From assembly GCF_037335815.1 (NCBI RefSeq), contig NZ_CP147841.1:62001-126000 (forward strand): 64,000 nucleotides of DNA, in the 5' to 3' direction. Source of the DNA: Salinirubellus litoreus. Lineage in GTDB: Archaea > Halobacteriota > Halobacteria > Halobacteriales > Haloarculaceae. The translations under genes and the position numbers were made by a program. Position 1 is the first letter of the stretch. Each line of letters starts with the position of its first letter. The notes beneath the pieces were generated by a model, which had not been told where the DNA came from, ran no database searches, and was given only the letters and a program-made list of their open reading frames with translations. Positions 52,858 to 60,281 of the stretch are shown here, piece after piece.

Positions 52858-53613
52858 ATGGCCGAGGAGACCGACCCCCGATCCGAGCCGCTGGACCCGT
52901 TCGGCCGCGCGATCCGTGACTTCGCACGGGGCGAGCAGGACGAGCCGCTCTACCAGTGCGGGGACGGGAGCGGACACGACCGCGAGCACCCCATCGAGGC
53001 GTTCTACTTCGGGGAGTTCGATCCCGACTCGGAGGCGAACGCCTGGCTCCTCGACCGCCTCGATCCCGACGGGTCCGTCCTCGACATGGGAGCCGGCGCG
53101 GGTCGGCACTCGCTGTACCTCCAGGACCGAGCCGGGACGGTGGCTATCGATCCGAGCGAGCACCTCGTGGCGACGATGCGCGAGCGCGGAGTGGTCGACG
53201 CCCGGGTGGGTGACATGTTCGCGCTCACCGCACGGTTCGAGCGCGACCGCTTCCGGTCGGCGCTCGCCATCGGCACCCAGGTAGGACTCGCGGGATCGAT
53301 GGACGGCCTGCGGGCGTTCCTCTCCGATCTCGCGTACGTCACCCACCCCGACGGTCGGGCGGTGCTGGACTGTTACGACCCGGGGGCGGCGGGCGCGAGC
53401 GACCTGCTCGGGTTCCGCGAGGACCCGGCGCCGGGACTCGCCCATCGGGTGATGCACTTCGAATACGAGGGCGACGTCGGGCCGACGTTACACTTCCGGC
53501 TGTTCGCCCCCGACCGGCTCCGCGAGGCGTGTGTCGGTACTCGCTGGACGGTCACGGACGTCCGGTACGGCGAGGAGGGTGTCCACTACCGGGCGGCGTT
53601 CGAGAAGCGGTGA
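52858..53613 (+). CDS. SAM-dependent methyltransferase
   Basis: A 251-residue class I methyltransferase. The SAM-binding motif I reads SVLDMGAGAGRHSLYL (about 72-87), with the acidic residue of motif II in TVAIDPSE. Acceptor not evident. The N-terminal 35 residues are acidic and precede a segment with YQCGDGSGHDREHP. The ATG at 52858 is preferred. No operon partner. Confidence 0.85.
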   Translation: MAEETDPRSEPLDPFGRAIRDFARGEQDEPLYQCGDGSGHDREHPIEAFYFGEFDPDSEANAWLLDRLDPDGSVLDMGAGAGRHSLYLQDRAGTVAIDPSEHLVATMRERGVVDARVGDMFALTARFERDRFRSALAIGTQVGLAGSMDGLRAFLSDLAYVTHPDGRAVLDCYDPGAAGASDLLGFREDPAPGLAHRVMHFEYEGDVGPTLHFRLFAPDRLREACVGTRWTVTDVRYGEEGVHYRAAFEKR

Positions 53614-53669
53614 TCTACGGGACCCGGCGCACGCTTATACTCGTCGGCGTCGTCACGTCGTTCACCCCG

Positions 53670-54632
53670 ATGACCGACCACTCGACGACCGACGACTCGG
53701 CGGCCGAACTGCCGCGCGCCGAGGTCGTTCACCGCCGACCGCTCCGCGGTCGGCTGGCGGGCTGGCTCGCGGCGCTCCTCGGACCCTCGCCCGCGCACGA
53801 ACGCCTCGCCGGTGAACTCGCCGTCTACGACATCGAGCGGAACTATCTGCTCCGAGGGGTAGAGGGCGAGGACGAGGAGTGGCGAGCGGACATCGAGCGG
53901 TGTCTCGAACGAGCCGAGGAGGCGCTCGAGCGTCACGAGACGGAGCTCGGCTGGCGCTTTCTCTACGCGGCCAGGCGCATCGAGCTGTTCGGGCTGGCCG
54001 CGCACGATCCGGACGCGTTCTGCGCCCGCGTTCGGGCGACCAAGCGGGAGGCCGCCCAGAAGCTCGGGGGCTGGCGACTGGAGGCCGTCGAGGACCTGCT
54101 CGGATCCGGTGAGGACCCCGCGGACGACGTCGACGTGACGGACGCGTATCTCGCGGCTCAGCTGCTACAGGAGCACTACGATACCTACTACCAGAAGGTC
54201 CAGATTCACCGTCGCCAGCTGTGGCGGCTCGTCGGAGTCGCTGGGCTCGCGGTCGGCCTGCTCGTCCTGCTCGCGGGCGTCGGCGGACCGATACTGGGGG
54301 ACATCGGCGTCACGTCGTTCCGGATGCTCCCCGTCGTCGTACTGTTCGGAGTGCTGGGTGCGTCCGTCAGCGGCGTCCTGTCGCTGGCGCACGGGGGCGT
54401 CGACGGCCGGTTGAGCCAGCAGCTACTCGCCTCCTGGGTGACGTACGCCCGTCTGGTGATCGGAGCGGCGTCGGCGCTGGTCATGCTCGCGTTCCTCACC
54501 TCCGGCCTCGCCGCGATCGTCCTCCAGGACGTCGTGCTGACTCCCGGATCCGTCCTGTTCGTGGCCTTCGCGTCCGGCTTCTCGGAACGGCTCCTCGTTC
54601 GGGCGATCGAATCGGTGTCGGGCGGGACGTAG
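53670..54632 (+). CDS. Membrane protein of unknown function
   Basis: A 320-residue protein. The N-terminal two thirds are soluble and helical (RYLLRG-type charged helices, for example WRADIERCLERAEEALERHE). Four hydrophobic helices lie in the C-terminal third, at about 192-210, 220-245, 257-280 and 285-305. The ATG at 53670 is chosen because the upstream frame overlaps the methyltransferase. No family is recognised. Confidence 0.7.
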   Translation: MTDHSTTDDSAAELPRAEVVHRRPLRGRLAGWLAALLGPSPAHERLAGELAVYDIERNYLLRGVEGEDEEWRADIERCLERAEEALERHETELGWRFLYAARRIELFGLAAHDPDAFCARVRATKREAAQKLGGWRLEAVEDLLGSGEDPADDVDVTDAYLAAQLLQEHYDTYYQKVQIHRRQLWRLVGVAGLAVGLLVLLAGVGGPILGDIGVTSFRMLPVVVLFGVLGASVSGVLSLAHGGVDGRLSQQLLASWVTYARLVIGAASALVMLAFLTSGLAAIVLQDVVLTPGSVLFVAFASGFSERLLVRAIESVSGGT

Positions 54633-54788
54633 CCGTCCGCTGTTTCGCGGTGCCCTCGGGCCCGGTCGCCCGGAGCCGGCACTGGAATCCCAGCTCGCGA
54701 GGGCGTACAGCGTGGCGTGCTATGAGTCCGCGGCCCATCCGTAGAGAGTCTCTCTCTCCCGATAGAGGTCGGTTTCGTGCTCGGCCGG

Positions 54789-54926
54789 CTACGGGAGGAG
54801 CGCGGCGATAGTTCCCGAGATGTCGAACGCGTGCTCGCCGAGCGACAGCGCGGTCGCGATCGAGGCTCCGGAGAGCCACATCCCCACGTCCCGGACGGTC
54901 AACTGGATCGGAATCCCGTTCCCCAT
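54789..54926 (-). CDS. 45-residue hydrophobic small protein
   Basis: MGNGIPIQLTVRDVGMWLSG is followed by ASIATALSLGEHAFDISGTI and a short end. It is mildly hydrophobic, perhaps one membrane helix. A consensus TTTTATA on the minus strand (54949-54955) is centred 26 bases upstream of the ATG, the ideal distance for a leaderless haloarchaeal gene. That promoter and the sensible composition are the only support. Confidence 0.6.
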   Translation of the reverse strand: MGNGIPIQLTVRDVGMWLSGASIATALSLGEHAFDISGTIAALLP

Positions 54927-54948
54927 ACCCGATAGCCGTGGACCGGAC

Positions 54949-54955
54949 TATAAAA
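54949..54955 (-). promoter_or_regulatory. TATA box of the 45-residue gene
   Basis: TTTTATA on the minus strand, 26 bases upstream of the ATG at 54926. The spacing fits archaeal TBP/TFB promoters of leaderless transcripts. Confidence 0.6.
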
Positions 54956-55066
54956 CCTACCAGCGGTGTCGAGAGCCGTGTCGTGATCCTCGGCCGAGGC
55001 CCGGCGCGATCCGCGAAACGCGCGCTGTCGGGGGGATCGTCCCAGCGGACACGCCGTCCCGGAGCG

Positions 55067-55831
55067 CTACTCCACCCGCTCGGCGAAGCCGAACCGCGGT
55101 TTCACGTCCGTCACCGTCACGCGGACCTCCTCGCCCGGCTCGACTCCGGGGACGAACAGGGTGAATCCCTCGACCTTCGCGATGCCGTCGCCCTCGCTGC
55201 CCGTGTCCTCGATCTCGACGTCCAGTTCGTCGCCCGCCCGGACGGGAGCGGTGAGCCGTCCCTTCGCCACGAGGTAGAGCTCCGAGGAGGAGTCGCGCGA
55301 GGCGGGCGGGTGGACCGCCCGGACGTACTCGAACTCCCGCTCCATCTCCTCGCGCAGGTCCGCGACGTCGGGCCCCTCGAACACCTTCACCGCGAGGTCG
55401 CCGCCCGACGCGAGCAGGTCCAGGGCGGTCTCGAACGCCTGCCGTGCGAGGTAGACCGAGCGCGCGTGATCGAGCGTGTACTCGCCGGTCATGTTCGGTG
55501 CCATGTCCGAGAGGACGACGTCCGCACCCCCCTCGCCGACGAGCTCGCGCAGGTCGGCCTTCGTGTCGTCCTCGGTCATGTCCCCGCGGACCGTCCGGAC
55601 TCCCTCGATGTCGTCGATGCGCTGGAGGTCGACCCCGACGACCGTCCCCGCGTCCGCCGTGAGCTCGCGGGCGACCTGGAGCCACCCGCCGGGGGCCGCC
55701 CCGAGGTCGACGACGGTGTCGCCCCGCGAGATCAGCCCCGCGGTCTCGTCGAGCTGCTTGAGCTTGTACGCCGACCGCGAGCGGTAGCCCTCCTGTTTCG
55801 CCCGGTTGTAGTACTCGTCCTTCCCCGTCAT
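55067..55831 (-). CDS. rlmE: 23S rRNA 2'-O-methyltransferase RlmE with TRAM domain
   Basis: A 254-residue FtsJ/RlmE-type enzyme that methylates a 2'-hydroxyl in rRNA. The SAM motif is VVDLGAAPGGWLQVA; catalytic K-D-K-E residues fit YKLKQLDE, VLSDMAPN, AVKVFEG and SELYLVAK. The C-terminal 60 residues form a TRAM RNA-binding domain (DELDVEIEDTGSEGDGIAKV), common in archaeal versions. The ATG at 55831 is preferred over one 24 bases upstream. Confidence 0.93.
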   Translation of the reverse strand: MTGKDEYYNRAKQEGYRSRSAYKLKQLDETAGLISRGDTVVDLGAAPGGWLQVARELTADAGTVVGVDLQRIDDIEGVRTVRGDMTEDDTKADLRELVGEGGADVVLSDMAPNMTGEYTLDHARSVYLARQAFETALDLLASGGDLAVKVFEGPDVADLREEMEREFEYVRAVHPPASRDSSSELYLVAKGRLTAPVRAGDELDVEIEDTGSEGDGIAKVEGFTLFVPGVEPGEEVRVTVTDVKPRFGFAERVE

Positions 55832-56002
55832 GGTCAGTTGACGGAGGTAGTCCACGGGTGTTGATACGCGCTTCGGGACGGGCGTGGCCCGCCCTCACTC
55901 GATCGACCACGGGATAACCCTGTCCCGCCCGTGGACGGTGTGCCGTACCCGTCGAAACGGGAGATACCGGACACGGTGTCTCGACGATTCAGCCGCCGAA
56001 CT

Positions 56003-56776
56003 CTACAGCCCGGTCGCGGCGTCGAGCGAGATGCGGATGGCCCGCTCGACGTTGTCGCGGGCCTTCTCGGGGAGCTCCTCGTCGTCGGTCTCGCCCTTCT
56101 GGGTGCCCTCGACGAGGTTGCCGTCGACGGTGCAGATCGCCCCCGCGCGGAGCCCCTTCCGTCGGGCGAGCGTGAAGATGGCGGCGGCCTCCATCTCCAC
56201 GGAGAGCAGGCCCGCGTCCTCCCAGTCCGCGACGTACTCGTCGCTCTCGGCGTAGAACGCGTCGTCGCTGGCGATCGGACCGACGTGGACCTGGCTCACG
56301 GCTCCGCCGTTCGCCCCCTCCGCGGCCTGGTCGGCCGCGCGCTCGTCGTTGGCCTCGGCGGAGCCGACGAGCGCCGAGAGCACCTCGTAGTCGGGCACCG
56401 CGGGGTAGGTGTCCGACTCGTACCGCTTCGTGGTGCCCTCGTCCTTGGCCGCGCCGGTGGCGACGACCATGTCGCCGATCTCGATCCCCCGCTGGAGGGC
56501 CCCGGTGGTGCCGACGCGGACGAACGTCTCGACGCCGACGTTCGCGAGCTCCTCGACGGCGATGGCCGCCGACGGACAGCCGATCCCCGTCGAACAGAGC
56601 GTGAGCTCCCGACCCTCGTAGGTCGCGTTGACGACCCGGTACTCGCGGTTCTCGGCGACGAGCTCCGAAGCGTCGCACATCGCGGCGATGCGGTCGACCC
56701 GGCCGGGGTCGCCCGGCACGAGCGCGAGGTCGTTCACGTCACCCGGTTCACAGAGGACGTGGGGCTGTTTCGCCAT
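56003..56776 (-). CDS. Nucleoside phosphorylase (uridine phosphorylase-like)
   Basis: A 257-residue trimeric/hexameric-type nucleoside phosphorylase that splits nucleosides with phosphate. Motifs: ALVPGDPGRVDRIAA, STGIGCPSAAIAVEEL, RVGTTGALQ and LSVEMEAAAIFTLARRKGL. The ME(A) motif favours a pyrimidine or purine ribonucleoside; the exact substrate is not clear. No operon partner. Confidence 0.9.
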   Translation of the reverse strand: MAKQPHVLCEPGDVNDLALVPGDPGRVDRIAAMCDASELVAENREYRVVNATYEGRELTLCSTGIGCPSAAIAVEELANVGVETFVRVGTTGALQRGIEIGDMVVATGAAKDEGTTKRYESDTYPAVPDYEVLSALVGSAEANDERAADQAAEGANGGAVSQVHVGPIASDDAFYAESDEYVADWEDAGLLSVEMEAAAIFTLARRKGLRAGAICTVDGNLVEGTQKGETDDEELPEKARDNVERAIRISLDAATGL

Positions 56777-56869
56777 ACTCCACGTCCAGGGTCGGGGACC
56801 AAAGTCACACCGCTTCGTGAGGTGAGTCGGGAGCCGGGATACGGGGCGGTCGAACCCCGAGGGGTCGGC

Positions 56870-57484
56870 TCAGGACAGCGCCGAGAGCCCGAGCCCCGCG
56901 TACAGCAGGACCACCGCGGCCAGCAGGGCGACCCCGTAGACGGTCGCCGAGATCAGCCAGTGGAACCGGACCCGCTCGCGCCGTTCGGGATCGTCGTAGA
57001 GCCGTCCCCCCCTGCGCGGGAAGACGACGTACGCGAAGAAAGCGTAGAGGAACCCGACGACGAGCAGGGTGGCGAGGAGGTCCGACAGCGTGAGGACGTT
57101 CCCGACGACGAGCGCGGTGGCGACCGTCGCGTCGCGGACCGTCTCGAGGGCGACGACGAGGAGTTCGAACAGGATCCCGGCGAGCGTGCCGGCGGCGTAG
57201 TGGGCCGCGTCGGCCTGCCGGCGCGAGACCTTCCCCGGGGTCTCGTCGAACAGCGCCGACGCGGCGACGTACGGCGGGACGTACCCCTCCGAGAGCAGCG
57301 ACATGACGCCGGTCATGGCGAGCGTGGCGAGCAGGCCCGCGACGACCGCGACGGCGAGCCGGAGATCGAGCGGCGCGCCGATCGCGTGTGCGGGGACGAG
57401 CACGGGCGCGGCGTTCGCGGGAGCGAGCACGGGGACGGTGCCCGTTCGGAGCGCGACGAGCCACGGGACGACCGATGTCGGCAT
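56870..57484 (-). CDS. Multi-pass membrane protein, function unknown
   Basis: A 204-residue protein with about five hydrophobic helices and a cytoplasmic loop rich in charge (YDDPERRERVRF). Ala/Val/Leu-rich with TGKV-type loop DETPGKVSRRQADAAHYAAG. The ATG at 57484 is chosen to start near the first helix. No family is recognised. Confidence 0.7.
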   Translation of the reverse strand: MPTSVVPWLVALRTGTVPVLAPANAAPVLVPAHAIGAPLDLRLAVAVVAGLLATLAMTGVMSLLSEGYVPPYVAASALFDETPGKVSRRQADAAHYAAGTLAGILFELLVVALETVRDATVATALVVGNVLTLSDLLATLLVVGFLYAFFAYVVFPRRGGRLYDDPERRERVRFHWLISATVYGVALLAAVVLLYAGLGLSALS

Positions 57485-57565
57485 CGGAGATCGGTACGGC
57501 CCCCGTCCCCGAAACCGGTGTCGGTTCCCGTTCGTCGCCCGGATCACGATCGGGAGGACCGTCGG

Positions 57566-58432
57566 TCAGTACCGCTCGTCCGCCGGCACCGGGTCGGTCG
57601 CCGTCGCGAAGACGACCTGGTGAAGGTTCATCGGCCAGACGTCGAGCGGGTCGCGGGTCCCCTCCTCGACGAACGGCTCCTCGAGCACCCGGTGTCGTTC
57701 GCGGGTCTCGAACCCGCGCTCGGCCAGTCGCTCGTCGACGTCCGGCCGGGGGTGAAACCCCGGCATCGAGTCGAGGAGGTCGCGGACGTACACCCCCCCG
57801 GCGGTCAGACGAGCGACCTCGTCGAGCACCGGTTCGGCGAGGTCGTCGTCGAGTACCTCCAGCAGGCCGAGCGCGAGCGTGTAGTCGAAGTAGTCGTCCG
57901 GGTAGTCGAGCCCGGCGACGGCGTCGCCGGACTCGAACCGGAGGGTGATCGCCTCGTGGGGCGAGCGGGCGTGCCGGCGGGCGTTCTCGATACGGCTCTC
58001 GCTCAGGTCGACTCCCACGACCTCCATGGGGAAGCCGTCGTAGCCCGCGGCCCGCCACCGCCCGGCGACGAACTCCGCGATCCGCTCGGTCTGGTCGCCG
58101 TCGCCACAGCCGAGGTCGAGTATCCGCGAGACTCCCGGCGCGGCGAACCGTTCCCATCCCACGGGCGGGTGGAACCAGGCCTTGCGCCGCTTCAGGTAGT
58201 CCCACTTCGTCCGGTCGATGGGGCGCTCCATCGACCGATAGTACGCCTGCGTGTCGTCGAGGAACGCCTCCGAGACGCTCTCCTCCTGTTCGCGCCGCTT
58301 GCGGCGGTGGCGCTCGTTGTCCTCGCGCCGCTGTTCGTGTTCCGGCGAGAACGCCTCGACAGCGGCCATCGGCCGCTCGATCAGGCCCCACGTCTCCAGT
58401 TCACGGAAGTCGTCGGGGGTCGGAACCCGCAT
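57566..58432 (-). CDS. SAM-dependent methyltransferase with basic N-terminal helix
   Basis: A 288-residue class I methyltransferase. A charged helical segment (HEQRREDNERHRRKRREQEE, about 32-51) precedes the core. SAM motif I is ILDLGCGDGDQTERIAEF (about 103-120), with the motif II acidic residue in VVGVDLSESRI. The acceptor is unknown. It lies 81 bases upstream of the membrane protein gene on the same strand. Confidence 0.85.
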   Translation of the reverse strand: MRVPTPDDFRELETWGLIERPMAAVEAFSPEHEQRREDNERHRRKRREQEESVSEAFLDDTQAYYRSMERPIDRTKWDYLKRRKAWFHPPVGWERFAAPGVSRILDLGCGDGDQTERIAEFVAGRWRAAGYDGFPMEVVGVDLSESRIENARRHARSPHEAITLRFESGDAVAGLDYPDDYFDYTLALGLLEVLDDDLAEPVLDEVARLTAGGVYVRDLLDSMPGFHPRPDVDERLAERGFETRERHRVLEEPFVEEGTRDPLDVWPMNLHQVVFATATDPVPADERY

Positions 58433-58616
58433 ACTCGCCCCTCTCCGTCCGTGGTGTTACCTCTGTGGGCCGCTTCGGCGATCGCACGGCGGGGAGATCC
58501 CATCTCGTCCTGCCGGCCGACTTCTCGCGGTGCTCGTCGATCCGCCACCGCCGCTCCGCGACCGCCGAAGAACCGCATGATTTATTATTGTATACGTCGG
58601 ACCATCGTCGCACCAC

Positions 58617-59129
58617 ATGAGCCCGTCCCGTCCACCGGTCACGGTCGAGTGCTACGCCCGGACAGCCCCGCAGGGGACGTCGATCGAGGATACCCTCGAT
58701 ACCTTGCGGGAGTACCGGGACCGAGGAGTGATCGAGGACGTCTCGTTCGAGGTCTGGCCCGACGAAGTCGCCCTGGAGGGGTACGCGGAGGAGACCCCCA
58801 TCGTCGACCGGTACCGGCGCTTTCGATCCTGGGCCGAGGGGGTGGACGTCTCCCTCCGGCCGGCCTTCACGGTCCGCGAGCGGGGATCCCTGATCGACGA
58901 TCGGACCGACGCGGCGCTCGTCCTCCCCGAGCGCTGTCTCGCCGTCCGTGTCGACGGGGAGCTGGCGACCGTGGCTCCCCACCGGGCGGACGGGACGACG
59001 TACACGGCCGAGGACGCGCTGGCCGACATCGAGAGGTCCGATCCGGAGTTCCGGGTTCGGGCCTCGGTCGCGGATTCGGTGACGGAGCCCACCACGACCG
59101 CGGCGTCGACGGCGGGACGGTCGGAGTAG
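58617..59129 (+). CDS. Haloarchaeal conserved protein (HTH-domain-linked family)
   Basis: A 170-residue protein. Recognisable segments: VTVECYARTAPQGTSIEDTL, RDRGVIEDVSFEVWPDEVAL, DRYRRFRSWAEGVDVSLRPA and AVRVDGELATVAPHR. The pattern matches a haloarchaeal protein family I recall only as conserved and possibly HTH-linked. The C terminus is a Thr/Ser-rich tail. No operon partner. Confidence 0.65.
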   Translation: MSPSRPPVTVECYARTAPQGTSIEDTLDTLREYRDRGVIEDVSFEVWPDEVALEGYAEETPIVDRYRRFRSWAEGVDVSLRPAFTVRERGSLIDDRTDAALVLPERCLAVRVDGELATVAPHRADGTTYTAEDALADIERSDPEFRVRASVADSVTEPTTTAASTAGRSE

Positions 59130-59224
59130 CGGTCGGAACGGCGGCTCCAGGACGACGAACGGCGGGGGCGGGGTGGGCGCAAGTCTCTACGGAGCGCCGA
59201 GTGAGGGATGCTTCCGCCAGTCGA

Positions 59225-60076
59225 TCACCCGTCGACCAGTTCCGAGACCCGTTCCCAGGAGAGATCCGGCCGCGGCCCGGTCACGGTGGCGGCGATGGCA
59301 CCGCAGGCGTTCGCCGACGCGAGCGCTCGCTCGGTGTCGGCCCCGCGGAGCCTGGCGGCGTGGAACCCGGCGGCGAAGGCGTCTCCCGCCCCCGTCGTGT
59401 CCACGCTCTCCAGGTCGTACCCGGGGTGTTCGAACACCAGGTCGGGCCCTTCGAGGGTCGCCCCGTCGGCCCCGTGGGTGCGGACGACCCGACAGTCGGC
59501 CGGCAGCGCCGGGGCGTGGTCGGCCTCCCGGTCGTTCACGAACAGGACGTCGGTCAGTTCGAGCGTCGCGCCGTAGTCGCGCTCGCCGAAGCGCCGCCCG
59601 GGATCGAACGAGACCACGAGTCCCGCCTCGCTCGCCAGCTCGGCCAGCCGGGCCGCGGTGTCCGGCCGCTGACTCGTCAGGTGACAGACCGCCCCTCCAT
59701 CGAACAGATCCGGGGGGAGGGCGTCGACCCGGAACGACTCGTTCACCCCGCCGTCGTCGACGACGGCGACCTCGCCACCCTCGCCGACGAGCAGGTACTT
59801 GACCGCCGTCCGGCCCTCGACGGTCTGGATCGGATCGGTGTCGACGCCCGCGGCCACCAGCTCCCGCCGTGCCAGTTCGCCGTGTTCGTCGGTGCCGACG
59901 CTCCCGACCAGCGAGGCGTCCACGTCGAGGTTCGCCAGCGCGGCGGCGACGTTCGCCGCCGAGCCGCCCCCGGACTCCCGCCGATCCGTGACGACCGACT
60001 CGCTGTCGGGGGTCGGCAGCGAGTCGACCCGCAGGGTCACGTCCCAGTTGACGTGTCCGGCACAGACGACGCGCAT
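59225..60076 (-). CDS. PfkB-family carbohydrate kinase
   Basis: A 283-residue ribokinase-fold kinase. The N-terminal AGHVNWDVTLRVDSLP and GGGSAANVAAALANLDVDAS give the sugar site; the catalytic DTTGAGDAFAAGFHAARLRG is near 225-245. The substrate could be a sugar, a nucleoside or fructose-1-phosphate. The ATG at 60076 fits the usual start. It stands alone, divergent from the surface-protein gene. Confidence 0.88.
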   Translation of the reverse strand: MRVVCAGHVNWDVTLRVDSLPTPDSESVVTDRRESGGGSAANVAAALANLDVDASLVGSVGTDEHGELARRELVAAGVDTDPIQTVEGRTAVKYLLVGEGGEVAVVDDGGVNESFRVDALPPDLFDGGAVCHLTSQRPDTAARLAELASEAGLVVSFDPGRRFGERDYGATLELTDVLFVNDREADHAPALPADCRVVRTHGADGATLEGPDLVFEHPGYDLESVDTTGAGDAFAAGFHAARLRGADTERALASANACGAIAATVTGPRPDLSWERVSELVDG

Positions 60077-60281
60077 GGGGAGTCGTGGGAGAGCGGCGAC
60101 AAAAGCGGTCGGGTGTGCGGTCCCGCCGACGCGACCGACGAATCCCCCACACGGCACCGGGGGGATCGACCTGAGTGCACACCATCCCGACCGCGGGAGG
60201 GCGGCGATCGATTCTCGATTTAGAATATAATTATTAATAGTAAAATATATCCGCGTCGCGAGCGTACGGAACTGGGTCCGT

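Noticed and set aside
55931..60223. 1430-codon plus-strand frame
   Set aside because: It runs antisense to five well-supported genes and reads as low-complexity; the absence of stops reflects high G+C.
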